DNA of 23,806 nt from Bacillota bacterium (GTDB lineage Bacteria > Bacillota > Clostridia > Christensenellales > CAG-138). Under the pieces are notes generated by a model. The model did no database searches. It was not told where the DNA came from and worked only from the letters and a program-made list of their open reading frames with translations. Within the stretch, counting starts at the first letter, position 1, and each line of letters begins with the position of its first letter. Both the position numbers and the translations under genes were made by a program. Of this stretch, positions 7,333 to 14,532 are shown piece after piece. The stretch spans positions 1 through 23,806 of the forward strand of contig JAEYSE010000104.1 in assembly GCA_023435025.1 (NCBI GenBank), in the 5' to 3' direction.

Positions 7333-8208
7333 ATGACAAGTACAACGCCGCGTATCCGGTTCGGCCCTTCTGGCAATTCCGATTCTTTTTATGCGCAAGG
7401 GTATAACGCAACCTGGCAGGCTCCCAAATGGCTTTCGGATATGGGGCTACACGCGTTTGAATATTCCCTTGGCCACGGCATCCGCATCCGTGAGGAAACC
7501 GCGGCAACCATCAAAACATATGCGGAAGCGCACGATATTCAGATGAGCGTCCATTTTCCTTATTATATCAACCTTGTCACCATGGACCCGGAAAATATCC
7601 AAAAGAACAAGGAGTATTTTTTAAGAGCCGTTACCGTCGGCAAGCAAATGGGCGCAGTCCGTGGCGTATTCCACCCCGGTTCCGTCGGGAAAGCAAATAG
7701 AAAAGAGTCCCTGCTTAACGCGTGCGTCCTCCTAAAGAAAATCATACAGACGTTGGATGAGGCGGGCCTTAATCTCGATACGTTCGCGCTTTGCCCTGAG
7801 ACGATGGGGAAGTTAAGCCAACTTGGCGACCTTGAGGAAATGCTCGTACTCTGTTGCGTGGACGAGCGCTTGCTTCCTTGTATCGATTTTGGGCACCTGC
7901 ACTGCCGGGGATTGGGCGCGATCAAAACGCAAGAGGATTATATTGCCATACTCGACACCGTGGAAAACAGGGTGGGGCGTGCGCGTGCAAGCCAGATGCA
8001 CATCCACTTCAGCCGAATCGAGTTTACGAAAGCGGGGGAGAAGATGCACCATACGTTTGCGGATACGCAGTTTGGCCCGGAGTTTCCACCGCTTGCGCAA
8101 CTTTTATATGAACGGCGGTATACGCCCGTTGTCATCTGTGAATCGCGTGGCACAATGGCGGAGGACGCCCTAATGATGCAGAAAATGTATGCAGCTTTTA
8201 CTCAATAG
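7333..8208 (+). CDS. nfo: Endonuclease IV-like TIM-barrel (AP endonuclease family 2)
   Basis: 291 residues. The start is ATG 7333 because TTGGAGG directly upstream is its ribosome binding site. Endonuclease IV cuts DNA at abasic sites in base excision repair using three metal ions. Most ligand positions are recognisable: H74 (SVHFPY), H114 (FHPGS), E156 (CPETMG), D185 and H188 (CIDFGHLH), H225 (HIHFS) and E270 (ICESRG). The usual 'VDRH' ligand pair of the third metal site is replaced by a different sequence (AGEKMHH at 234-240), so this is a diverged subfamily common in Clostridia and activity is inferred. It appears to be a single-gene unit, followed by the efp promoter. Confidence 0.8.
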   Translation: MTSTTPRIRFGPSGNSDSFYAQGYNATWQAPKWLSDMGLHAFEYSLGHGIRIREETAATIKTYAEAHDIQMSVHFPYYINLVTMDPENIQKNKEYFLRAVTVGKQMGAVRGVFHPGSVGKANRKESLLNACVLLKKIIQTLDEAGLNLDTFALCPETMGKLSQLGDLEEMLVLCCVDERLLPCIDFGHLHCRGLGAIKTQEDYIAILDTVENRVGRARASQMHIHFSRIEFTKAGEKMHHTFADTQFGPEFPPLAQLLYERRYTPVVICESRGTMAEDALMMQKMYAAFTQ

Positions 8209-8218
8209 CATAAAAGCC

Positions 8219-8248
8219 TTGTTGAAACTCTCTATTCTGTGGTAAAAT
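8219..8248 (+). promoter_or_regulatory. Promoter of efp
   Basis: TTGTTG (8219-8224), 18 bases, then TAAAAT (8243-8248) with an upstream TG giving an extended -10. The transcript would have a leader of about 80 bases before the efp ATG. Confidence 0.5.
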
Positions 8249-8332
8249 CATTTGGGTATGCCGTGTATTGGCATAAAAGCAACTTAATACAATCCATCAT
8301 ACAGAAGATTTAGTTTGGAGGAATATGACGCT

Positions 8333-8890
8333 ATGATCAGTGCAGGGGATTTTCGTAAGGGCATTACGGTGGAAATTGATGGACAGGTTTGGTCCATTTC
8401 GGATTTCCAGCATGTTAAGCCGGGCAAAGGCGCGGCTTTCGTCCGCACCCGCCTGAAAAACGTAATGACCGGGGCGGTGCTTGAACGCACGTTTAACCCC
8501 ACGGATAAGTACCCGCCTGCGCATATTGAAACCAAGGAAATGCAGTATCTTTATGCCGACGGTTCGCTGTACTATTTCATGGATGTTGAAACCTACGAAC
8601 AGATCCCCCTCAATCACGATCAGGTGGAGGACGCCATCAACTTTATTGTGGAAAACCAGACGGTAAAGGTTCGTTTCTACAAGGGCAGCCCGTTCTCCGT
8701 GGACGCGCCCAACTTTGTGGAGCTTGCCATTACCGAAACCGAACCCGGCTTCAAGGGCGATACGGCGACCGGCACCACCAAGCCCGCCATACTTGAAACT
8801 GGATACAAAATCAATGTTCCGTTGTTCGTCAACGAAGGCGATCGTATCCGAGTGGATACGCGTACCGGCGAATATATGGAGCGCGTATAA
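8333..8890 (+). CDS. efp: Elongation factor P
   Basis: 185 residues, the standard EF-P length. EF-P enters the ribosomal E site and relieves stalling at consecutive prolines. The N-terminal KOW-like domain has MISAGDFRKG and the loop VKPGKGAAFVR with the conserved lysine K32, which is the position modified in other bacteria. The central OB domain has HIETKEMQYLY, and the C-terminal OB domain ends VNEGDRIRVDTRTGEYMERV. ATG 8333 is chosen: GGAGG is 11 bases upstream, and this gives the family start. An out-of-frame ATG at 8325 lies too close to the GGAGG and stops after three codons. It is followed after 29 bases by a CD1247-like gene, likely one transcript ending at the terminator at 9344. Confidence 0.97.
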   Translation: MISAGDFRKGITVEIDGQVWSISDFQHVKPGKGAAFVRTRLKNVMTGAVLERTFNPTDKYPPAHIETKEMQYLYADGSLYYFMDVETYEQIPLNHDQVEDAINFIVENQTVKVRFYKGSPFSVDAPNFVELAITETEPGFKGDTATGTTKPAILETGYKINVPLFVNEGDRIRVDTRTGEYMERV

Positions 8891-8919
8891 CACAAGCTAC
8901 CTGCACAAGGAGGTACCAT

Positions 8920-9324
8920 ATGAGTTATGTTAAGGAAAAGGTCTCCTATTTGCGTGGCCTTTGCGACGGCTTGGAAATTGCCGATGAGACCCAACGCAAA
9001 TTGTATGCCGCCATCATCGAAACGCTGGATGCCGTCGCGGATGCGATAGACGAAAACGAGGCAACATTGACGGAATTGGACGAATGCGTCTCCGATATCT
9101 ACGACGCGCTGGATGACGTTGAGGAAGAACTCTACGGCGATGAGTATGATGACGAAGACGAAGCGGATGACGACGCCTTTGACGAGGACGCCTTCATTGA
9201 GGTGCAGTGTCCACACTGCGGCGATACCATTTATTTTGACCAGGATATGCTTTCTTCCCGTGAAGAACTTATTTGCCCGTCCTGCAACAAAAAAGTCATT
9301 CCAGCCGTCGGCGAAGAAGAATAA
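8920..9324 (+). CDS. CD1247-like acidic protein with zinc-ribbon tail
   Basis: 134 residues with AAGGAGG 4 bases before the ATG. The N-terminal ~65 residues (MSYVKEKVSYLRGLCDGLEI...) look helical and match the clostridial 'CD1247 N-terminal domain' type. An extremely acidic segment (about residues 60-90, D/E runs) follows. The C-terminal ~40 residues form a zinc-ribbon-like unit with two CxxC pairs, CPHCGD and CPSCNKK. The function is not known. Its position 29 bases after efp, before a strong terminator, suggests cotranscription with EF-P and possibly a translation-related role; that is only context. Confidence 0.85.
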   Translation: MSYVKEKVSYLRGLCDGLEIADETQRKLYAAIIETLDAVADAIDENEATLTELDECVSDIYDALDDVEEELYGDEYDDEDEADDDAFDEDAFIEVQCPHCGDTIYFDQDMLSSREELICPSCNKKVIPAVGEEE

Positions 9325-9343
9325 ACGCTTATAATGTACGGAT

Positions 9344-9376
9344 GCGAACGCAGGGAAATCCTGCGTTCGCTTTTTT
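9344..9376 (+). terminator. Rho-independent terminator of the efp unit
   Basis: Perfect 11-bp stem GCGAACGCAGG / CCTGCGTTCGC with a 5-base loop, then six T. Confidence 0.95.
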
Positions 9377-9398
9377 AAGCGGGGGAGGGGAAAAGCTG

Positions 9399-10205
9399 AT
9401 GGAACACAAAACCGTCATGTCCGAACGCGGCACAACGCATTATTGGATACTCAGGAACGCAAATCAGAACGCAAAGTGCATCGTCTTTACGCATGGGTTG
9501 ACTGTCAACCATGCAATGTTTGAAAAACAGGTGGAGCACTTTAAGGATCATTACACTGTCATAACGTGGGATGTACCTTTTCACGGCTTATCCCGTCCCT
9601 ATGCCGATTTTAGTTATGAGCATACCGCAATTGAACTCAAGACTATTTTGGACGCAGAATGTATCCCGGAGGTCATTTTGGTTGGAATGTCCATGGGCGG
9701 ATACCCAAGCCAGATGTTTGCGGCCAGATACCCGCAACAAACGCTTGCTTTGATTGCAATTGATACGACGCCTTTTGGTACGGAGTATTATTCAAAATCC
9801 GACCAGTGGTGGCTCAAAAAAGCTTCCGTTATGGCGCGATGGTTCCCTGAAAAAACGCTTCGGAACAGCATGGCAAGAGCTGTAAGCAGGACGCCGTATG
9901 CATATGGCATGATGCTCAAAATGCTAAAGCCACTTACCAAAAAGGATATTTGCGAGCAGATGGATATTGCATATGCAAAGTTTCTTGATGAGAATCAGGA
10001 TATCTTATTGAAATGCCCGGTTCTGATACTGCTTGGAGAATATGATAAAACAGGCAAGGTGACGCAATACTCCCATGAATGGGCTAGGAAAGAAGGTTAC
10101 CCGCTTGTGATGATCAGGAATGCCGCCCATTTTTCGAATGCGGATAATTTTTTGGATGTCAACGCGGCAATCGATGCCTTTATATCACAGATATTGCCCG
10201 GATAA
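9399..10205 (+). CDS. Alpha/beta hydrolase
   Basis: 268 residues from ATG 9399 behind a GGGGGAGGGG purine tract. It is a cytoplasmic-type alpha/beta hydrolase fold: oxyanion-loop THG at 31-33, nucleophile elbow GMSMGG with S98, acid D216 in LLGEYDKTG, and base H244 in RNAAHFSN. The catalytic triad is therefore complete. A cap region lies between about 120 and 200. The substrate cannot be told from sequence; esterase or lipase-like activity on a small ester is the family default. It stands alone, between the efp terminator and its own terminator. Confidence 0.88.
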   Translation: MEHKTVMSERGTTHYWILRNANQNAKCIVFTHGLTVNHAMFEKQVEHFKDHYTVITWDVPFHGLSRPYADFSYEHTAIELKTILDAECIPEVILVGMSMGGYPSQMFAARYPQQTLALIAIDTTPFGTEYYSKSDQWWLKKASVMARWFPEKTLRNSMARAVSRTPYAYGMMLKMLKPLTKKDICEQMDIAYAKFLDENQDILLKCPVLILLGEYDKTGKVTQYSHEWARKEGYPLVMIRNAAHFSNADNFLDVNAAIDAFISQILPG

Positions 10206-10218
10206 AGGCAATATTTCT
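10191..10218 (+). terminator. Weak terminator at the end of the hydrolase gene
   Basis: 8-bp stem ATATTGCC / GGCAATAT with an 8-base loop, then TTCT. It includes the hydrolase stop codon. The T-run is short. Confidence 0.5.
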
Positions 10219-10255
10219 ACCTATCCCATGGTGAGTTTACACTTTTTGCACAACA

Positions 10256-10284
10256 TTGACACCGTTAATGCATAATGCTATAAT
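10256..10284 (+). promoter_or_regulatory. Consensus housekeeping promoter of tRNA-Trp
   Basis: TTGACA (10256-10261), exactly 17 bases, TATAAT (10279-10284). Transcription would start near 10291, shortly before the tRNA. Confidence 0.93.
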
Positions 10285-10308
10285 ACGCATGTTGGTTTTT
10301 TTGAGCAT

Positions 10309-10382
10309 AGGGGCATGATGTAATGGTAACATAGCGGTCTCCAAATCCGTTCTTGAGGGTTCGAGTCCTTCTGCCCCTGCCA
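10309..10382 (+). tRNA. tRNA-Trp (anticodon CCA)
   Basis: The acceptor stem AGGGGCA pairs with TGCCCCT, followed by G and an encoded CCA. The T-loop is GGTTCGAGTC, and the anticodon loop CTCCAAA has CCA at 10341-10343. The anticodon stem GCGGT/TCCGT has a G-U pair and a T-T mismatch next to the loop, which is slightly unusual. Confidence 0.92.
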
Positions 10383-10388
10383 CAGCGC

Positions 10389-10448
10389 AAGTTGATGAGC
10401 CCGATTTCCCTGCGGTTTTCTGGGAAATGGTTTATCAACTTTTCTTAT
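10389..10448 (+). terminator. Terminator after tRNA-Trp
   Basis: Two-part stem: AAGTTGATGA with TTTATCAACTT (outer), and ATTTCCC with GGGAAAT (inner), followed by TTCTTAT. Confidence 0.75.
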
Positions 10449-10480
10449 ATACAGCACTTTCAACTTTAGGAGGGATACAT

Positions 10481-11281
10481 ATGACAAAGCTCGGGTTTAT
10501 CGGCACCGGCAACATGGGGGAAGCGATATTGCGCGGCATCCTTCGCGAAGGACTTGTGACGCCTTCGAGCGTATATATATTTGACCCGAATAAAGAAAAG
10601 GTCAAGGCGCTGCAAGAGGAGCTGGGCGTATTGACGGCGCAAAGCGGCCCGGCTATGATTGCCGCGTGCGACGTCATATTGCTTGCCGTCAAGCCCAACA
10701 TATGCGCCGATGTGCTGCGAGGATGCAGCCAGGCACTGAATGGAAAGGCGCTGATTTCCATCGTAACCGGGTGGAGCCGCGCGGATATTGCGGAGCTGGT
10801 TCCTAACTGCCGCATTTTACGTGTCATGCCCAATACGCCCTGTATGGTGGGTCAGGGCATGGTTGCGATGGACATGGACCATACGTTGAACGAAGCGGAG
10901 TTCCAGTTTGCGCAGTCAATGTTTATGGCCACCGGCAAAGCGGAACCAGTACCCAGCTGTTTGATGGACGCCGTTGTCGGCGTTTCCGGCAGCGGGCCCG
11001 CGTATGTCTATCTTTTTATTGAAGCTATGGCGGATGGCGGCGTGCGGGCAGGCCTGCCGCGGGCGCTTGCCTACAAACTTACCGCGCAAACAGTGCTAGG
11101 CGCGGCTAAAATGGTGCTGGATACCGGCATGCATCCCGGCGCACTCAAGGACGCGGTCTGTTCTCCCGGCGGAACGACAATTGAGGCCGTTACAGCGCTT
11201 GAACGAGGCGGAATGCGCGCCGCTGTTCTAGACGCGGTAGAAGTCTGCGTTGATAAAGCCCGTGCGCTCGCCGCCAAATAA
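10481..11281 (+). CDS. proC: Pyrroline-5-carboxylate reductase
   Basis: 266 residues. ProC makes L-proline from pyrroline-5-carboxylate with NAD(P)H in the cytoplasm. The Rossmann motif GFIGTGNMGEAI starts at residue 4. LRVMPNTPCMVGQGM follows in mid-protein. The C-terminal dimerisation domain carries the signature GVSGSGPAYVYLFIEA and CSPGGTTIEAV. ATG 10481 is chosen for its AGGAGG; an 18-codon upstream extension would run into the tRNA terminator hairpin. It is 5 bases from rnhA and likely cotranscribed with it. Its promoter is unclear, so read-through from the tRNA promoter is possible. Confidence 0.96.
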   Translation: MTKLGFIGTGNMGEAILRGILREGLVTPSSVYIFDPNKEKVKALQEELGVLTAQSGPAMIAACDVILLAVKPNICADVLRGCSQALNGKALISIVTGWSRADIAELVPNCRILRVMPNTPCMVGQGMVAMDMDHTLNEAEFQFAQSMFMATGKAEPVPSCLMDAVVGVSGSGPAYVYLFIEAMADGGVRAGLPRALAYKLTAQTVLGAAKMVLDTGMHPGALKDAVCSPGGTTIEAVTALERGGMRAAVLDAVEVCVDKARALAAK

Positions 11282-11286
11282 GCGGC

Positions 11287-11733
11287 ATGAAAGAGATTAT
11301 AATCTATACGGACGGCGCGTGCTCCGGAAATCCCGGCCCGGGTGGCTGGGGCGCCATCCTGCAGTACAAGAACCATAAAAAGGAAGTTTCCGGCGGGGAA
11401 GGGGAGACCACCAACAACCGCATGGAGTTGATGGCGGCAATCTGCGCTTTGGAAGCGCTTTTAGAGCCCTGCAAGGTGGACTTATATACAGACAGCGCCT
11501 ATTTGTGCCGTGCATTTACCGAAAACTGGATCATCAACTGGCAGCGAAACGGCTGGAAAACGGCCGCAAAACAGGACGTCGAGAACCAGGATCTCTGGAA
11601 GCGGCTTTTAAAACAGACGGACGTCCATAAGGTCACATGGCATAAAGTAAAAGGCCACAGTGACAACGAAAACAACAACCGCTGCGACGCGCTTGCGCGC
11701 GCGGCAATCAAGAACTTGAAGCCGTCCAACTAG
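11287..11733 (+). CDS. rnhA: Ribonuclease HI
   Basis: 148 residues, the usual length. It cuts the RNA strand of RNA-DNA hybrids. The four catalytic acids are visible: D9 (YTDGACSGNPGPGG), E47 (NNRMELMA), D69 (YTDSAYL) and D134 (NRCDALA). The H124 loop VKGHSDNENN and the basic-protrusion region WQRNGWKTA are present. The start lacks a strong ribosome binding site and lies 5 bases after the proC stop, so it is probably translationally coupled. A terminator overlaps its stop codon. Confidence 0.96.
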   Translation: MKEIIIYTDGACSGNPGPGGWGAILQYKNHKKEVSGGEGETTNNRMELMAAICALEALLEPCKVDLYTDSAYLCRAFTENWIINWQRNGWKTAAKQDVENQDLWKRLLKQTDVHKVTWHKVKGHSDNENNNRCDALARAAIKNLKPSN

Positions 11734-11745
11734 GGCGGCTTTTTT
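11721..11745 (+). terminator. Terminator of the proC-rnhA unit
   Basis: 7-bp stem GCCGTCC / GGGCGGC (one G-U pair), 5-base loop that includes part of the rnhA stop codon, then six T. Confidence 0.88.
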
Positions 11746-11846
11746 CATGTAAATAGCGCGCGGAACATCTGCATCAGAAGTAGAATATCGTATCAATTGG
11801 CTGTTCTGCAGGGACCAGGCACTCTTCAACCCCAAAAATCGCTTTA

Positions 11847-11878
11847 ACTATTCGTTAAACTTGTCTTTAACGAATAGT
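11847..11878. repeat. Perfect 13-bp inverted repeat with 6-bp spacer (recombination-site-like)
   Basis: ACTATTCGTTAAA (11847-11859), CTTGTC, TTTAACGAATAGT (11866-11878). The geometry, two arms around a 6-base centre, resembles crossover sites of tyrosine recombinases such as dif, though the arm sequence is not like dif. No T-run follows, so it is not a terminator. Confidence 0.8.
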
Positions 11879-12039
11879 ATAGAAAGAGAAGTAGGACTGC
11901 TCTGCGACACCTTCCCCAGCAATCTACCCATCAGCAGCTTGGTCTTTGTTTATTTATTGCTCTATTGAACGTCTATGTTTTGGAACAAGCGCCACTTAAT
12001 TTGCCATAGATCATAAGTACTGAAAGAGTGTTCTTGAAA

Positions 12040-12063
12040 AGTTACGTTAAAAGTTACGTTAAA
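12040..12063. repeat. Tandem 12-bp repeat AGTTACGTTAAA
   Basis: Two exact adjacent copies. They share TTxCGTTAAA-like sequence with the inverted repeat arms. Confidence 0.75.
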
Positions 12064-12166
12064 CGGCATCGGTACCTTTTCAATCGTACGTATTGGAAAG
12101 TGAGCTTAAAGCTCAGGGTAAATCCCAATTGGGAGCCCTTCCCTCTTGCATGCATATTTAAATTGT

Positions 12167-12179
12167 ACTATTCGTTAAA
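12167..12179. repeat. Third copy of the 13-bp motif ACTATTCGTTAAA
   Basis: Exact match to the left arm of the 11847 inverted repeat. It covers the -35 region of the probable recombinase promoter, so binding here could repress transcription. Confidence 0.8.
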
Positions 12180-12188
12180 ACCCATATA

Positions 12189-12197
12189 TGGTATACT
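12189..12197 (+). promoter_or_regulatory. Extended -10 promoter of the tyrosine recombinase
   Basis: TG-G-TATACT with TATACT at 12192-12197. The leader carries a small hairpin (ATTGGT/ACCAAT) just before the AGGAG. Confidence 0.5.
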
Positions 12198-12240
12198 CTT
12201 CTTGTCAAATTGGTTCATTACCAATGACTCAGGAGAATAT

Positions 12241-13389
12241 ATGCCCGAAATATACTCTATTAAAAATGCAAAGCAATATACGCGTAAGCTGCGTGCCCTG
12301 TTAAACGAACTTCCAAGCTGCTGCGGTACTTATTTTCGTGGAATTGAAAGTCAGACCTCCGTGCTCACCCGCTACGGCTACGCGGTGGACTTAAAGACGT
12401 TCTTTGGGTTTTTGACAGCAGAAATCGACTATTTTATAGGAAAAGACGCCAAAAACCTAAGCCTTTCGGATCTGGAGCAAATAAAGGCGCTGGATATCGA
12501 GCTGTTTTTAGAGCATCTTACCTTATACTTAAAAAACGAGCGTGAAGTTACCAACCGAGAGCGCGCAAAGGCGCGCAAGCTTTCCACGCTACGATCCTTC
12601 TTCAAATATTTTTTCAAACATGAAATGATACAGAATAACGTTGCCTCGCTTGTGGAGATTCCAAAGCTGCACGAACGGGCGATCATTCGGCTGGAGCCGC
12701 ATGAAGTCGCCGATCTCATCGACACTGCGGAATCGGGCGGTGGCCTCTCGCCTGCCCAAAAGAAATATCACAGGTTTACAAAGACGCGTGACGCCGCGAT
12801 ATTGACACTTTTTTTAGGGACGGGCATCCGTATCAGCGAGCTTGTGGGTATTGATCTCAATCATCTGGATTTTGTAAACAATTCGTTTCTGGTCATCCGC
12901 AAAGGCGGAAACCAGGATTCGCTTGTGTTTGGCGAAGAAGTCCGGGAAGCTCTTCTAAAATACCTTCTGGAGCGAGAGCCATTAGTGCCTCTAATTGGCC
13001 ATGAAAGCGCGCTGTTTCTCTCTCTGCAAAAAAAGCGTATCACCGTGCGCGCCGTTGAAAACCTGGTGAAAAAATACGCCTCCGTTGCAACGCCTTTAAA
13101 AAAGATATCCCCGCATAAGCTCAGGTCTACATACGGCACCATGCTGTATCAGGAAACGGGCGATATTTACCTTGTAGCCGATATTCTGGGCCACAAAGAC
13201 GTCAACACAACAAGAAAACACTATGCGGCCATCGAGCGGGACAGGCGGCGCCTTGCGGCCCAGGTCATCAAGCTACGCGAAGATCCTGCGGCCGGTGTTC
13301 CTTCCGCCGCTGCGCATCAAAAAAAAGAGGCCGCGTCCACAACAGAATTGGATGCGGCGGAAAAGCCCGGTATCGACCCGAACGTATAA
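12241..13389 (+). CDS. Tyrosine recombinase (XerC/XerD-like)
   Basis: 382 residues from ATG 12241 with AGGAGA upstream. The N-terminal SAM-like DNA-binding domain covers about residues 25-140. The catalytic domain has all expected residues: R197 (GTGIRISEL), K221 (RKGGNQD), H292 and R295 (PHKLRST), H318 (LGHKDVNTT) and Y328 (KHYA). The C-terminal ~45 residues are Ala/Lys-rich and extend beyond the usual Xer length of ~300. The family does chromosome dimer resolution or integrates elements. No element is evident around it, and similar proteins near lexA are, as I recall, part of the clostridial core. It is convergent with the cysteine-rich gene, with an 8-base gap. The repeated 13-bp motif upstream is a candidate binding site. 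Confidence 0.88.
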   Translation: MPEIYSIKNAKQYTRKLRALLNELPSCCGTYFRGIESQTSVLTRYGYAVDLKTFFGFLTAEIDYFIGKDAKNLSLSDLEQIKALDIELFLEHLTLYLKNEREVTNRERAKARKLSTLRSFFKYFFKHEMIQNNVASLVEIPKLHERAIIRLEPHEVADLIDTAESGGGLSPAQKKYHRFTKTRDAAILTLFLGTGIRISELVGIDLNHLDFVNNSFLVIRKGGNQDSLVFGEEVREALLKYLLEREPLVPLIGHESALFLSLQKKRITVRAVENLVKKYASVATPLKKISPHKLRSTYGTMLYQETGDIYLVADILGHKDVNTTRKHYAAIERDRRRLAAQVIKLREDPAAGVPSAAAHQKKEAASTTELDAAEKPGIDPNV

Positions 13390-13397
13390 TACTTTCT

Positions 13398-13748
13398 TTA
13401 TTCTCTGGGGCGACGTTTTCTTACGCCATGAAATGCGGGCGGCTGCTGTGGATGTTCAAATGTTTTGAGTTTTTCCTCCCATTCGGCCAAAAGCGCGGCG
13501 TCGGGAAGTTCATAAGCAGGTGAGATACTCTCCTCCTCCCCTTCCTCATCGTCTTCATAAAACTCACTCAGGTACGCTTCCGCCTGGTCGGTCACGACAT
13601 CCTGTACGGGAATCTTGGCGAAATTTCCTTCCCATTCGTCGATACATTTGCAGCAGTTGTCGCAAAGCTTGTTGGGGTCAATATCACAGCGGTCGCACTC
13701 ACCGCACTCGATACATTCTTTTGTATCGTCAAGCAGGCAAAGCTTCAT
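13398..13748 (-). CDS. Small cysteine-rich acidic protein, unknown function
   Basis: 116 residues from ATG 13748 (MKLCLLDDTKEC) with AAGGAG 8 bases upstream. The N-terminal ~40 residues hold a dense cysteine cluster, CIECGECDRC...CDNCCKC, which suggests metal or iron-sulfur binding. The middle is acidic (EDDEEGEEE) and the end basic (RKRRPRE). I recognise no named family, although similar short proteins occur in Clostridia. It is divergent from lexA, and the interval contains the SOS box, so it may be part of the SOS response. Confidence 0.75.
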   Translation of the reverse strand: MKLCLLDDTKECIECGECDRCDIDPNKLCDNCCKCIDEWEGNFAKIPVQDVVTDQAEAYLSEFYEDDEEGEEESISPAYELPDAALLAEWEEKLKTFEHPQQPPAFHGVRKRRPRE

Positions 13749-13829
13749 TTTAAATACTCCTTCCGGGTTCATCATACCCCGTTTTATCCTTTTATAGGAC
13801 TGTTATGCGCAATTTTGCACGATATTTTG

Positions 13830-13843
13830 CGAACGAACGTTTT
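13830..13843. promoter_or_regulatory. LexA (SOS) box between lexA and the divergent gene
   Basis: CGAACGAACGTTTT matches the Gram-positive consensus CGAAC-RNRY-GTTYG at all but the last base. It overlaps the -35 region of the lexA promoter, consistent with autorepression. Confidence 0.75.
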
Positions 13844-13862
13844 CAAACTGTTCTATCCATGC

Positions 13863-13868
13863 TATACT
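13863..13868 (+). promoter_or_regulatory. -10 element of lexA
   Basis: TATACT; TTTTCA at 13840-13845 is a possible -35 at 17 bases, inside the SOS box. Confidence 0.6.
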
Positions 13869-13905
13869 TATTGCATGGTTGAATAACCTACACAGGAGGC
13901 CCGTC

Positions 13906-14529
13906 ATGAAGAAACTGCGCAATCCGCAAAAGGCAATTTACGATTTTATCGTATCCTATTACGAAAAAAACAGCTTTCCTCCCACCGTACGGGAAATCTG
14001 CACGGCGGTCGGCCTGGCCTCCACATCCACTGTCCACGCCCATCTGACTAAGCTTGAACAGAATGGGCTCATACAGCGGAATCCTGCAAAACAGCGCTCG
14101 CTGGTAATTACAGACTCACAGGTGGCCTCCGGTGGCATGCCGGTTCCCCTTGTGGGCAACGTAGCGGCAGGTTCCCCCATACTCGCGGTGGAAAACATTG
14201 AGGAAGAATTCGTCCTTCCTCCCCAGTTGCTTCACGGCGCAAGCAAGGATGAGGTGTTTATCCTCAAAATTGAAGGCAACAGCATGATAGACGCCGGCAT
14301 GTTCAACGGGGATTATATCGTGGTACACAACGGCCTGCAGACCCACAACGGGGATATCGTGGTCGCCCGCATACAGGGCGAACGCGCAACCGTAAAGCGC
14401 TTCTATGAGGATAAGGAAAAGAACCGCGTCCGCTTGCAACCGGAAAACTCCACCATGCAGCCCATATACGTCGCGTACAGTGATGTTGAGGTAGTGGGCA
14501 AAGTAATAGGGCTTATGCGCAGCTATTGA
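13906..14529 (+). CDS. lexA: SOS repressor LexA
   Basis: 207 residues from ATG 13906 with AGGAGG upstream. LexA represses DNA-damage genes and cleaves itself when RecA filaments form. The winged helix-turn-helix lies in residues 1-65 (PTVREICTAVGLASTSTVHAHL). The self-cleavage site is A88-G89 (NVAAGSP). The catalytic pair is S126 (EGNSMIDAG) and K164 (ATVKRFY). The C-terminal S24 peptidase-like fold is complete. It is divergent from the cysteine-rich gene and shares the SOS box with it. It is convergent with ynbB, with only 3 bases between the stops and no hairpin terminator visible. Confidence 0.97.
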   Translation: MKKLRNPQKAIYDFIVSYYEKNSFPPTVREICTAVGLASTSTVHAHLTKLEQNGLIQRNPAKQRSLVITDSQVASGGMPVPLVGNVAAGSPILAVENIEEEFVLPPQLLHGASKDEVFILKIEGNSMIDAGMFNGDYIVVHNGLQTHNGDIVVARIQGERATVKRFYEDKEKNRVRLQPENSTMQPIYVAYSDVEVVGKVIGLMRSY

Positions 14530-14532
14530 CCG

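Larger units (their letters stand above)
11746..12240. other. Gene-free region upstream of the tyrosine recombinase, with repeated CGTTAAA motifs
   Basis: About 495 bases without a credible gene. It is more AT-rich than its surroundings. It contains five CGTTAAA-type motifs in about 330 bases: a 13-bp inverted pair at 11847-11878, a 12-bp tandem pair at 12040-12063 and a single copy at 12167-12179 next to the recombinase promoter. An open frame from TTG 12028 joins the recombinase in frame but has no start signal and odd composition. Confidence 0.7.

Noticed and set aside
8325..8336. Three-codon leader ORF overlapping the efp start
   Set aside because: Its ATG is only 3 bases from the GGAGG, too close to be used; probably chance.
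9273..9398. In-frame upstream extension of the hydrolase
   Set aside because: It runs through the zinc-ribbon gene and the terminator hairpin; ATG 9399 has a strong ribosome binding site.
12028..12240. In-frame N-terminal extension of the tyrosine recombinase from TTG 12028
   Set aside because: No ribosome binding site, it includes tandem repeats and the promoter; ATG 12241 has AGGAGA and starts the family domain.
12241..13389. Tyrosine recombinase as the integrase of a second mobile element
   Set aside because: No flanking cargo, att-type duplication or tRNA target is seen; the neighbours are core genes.
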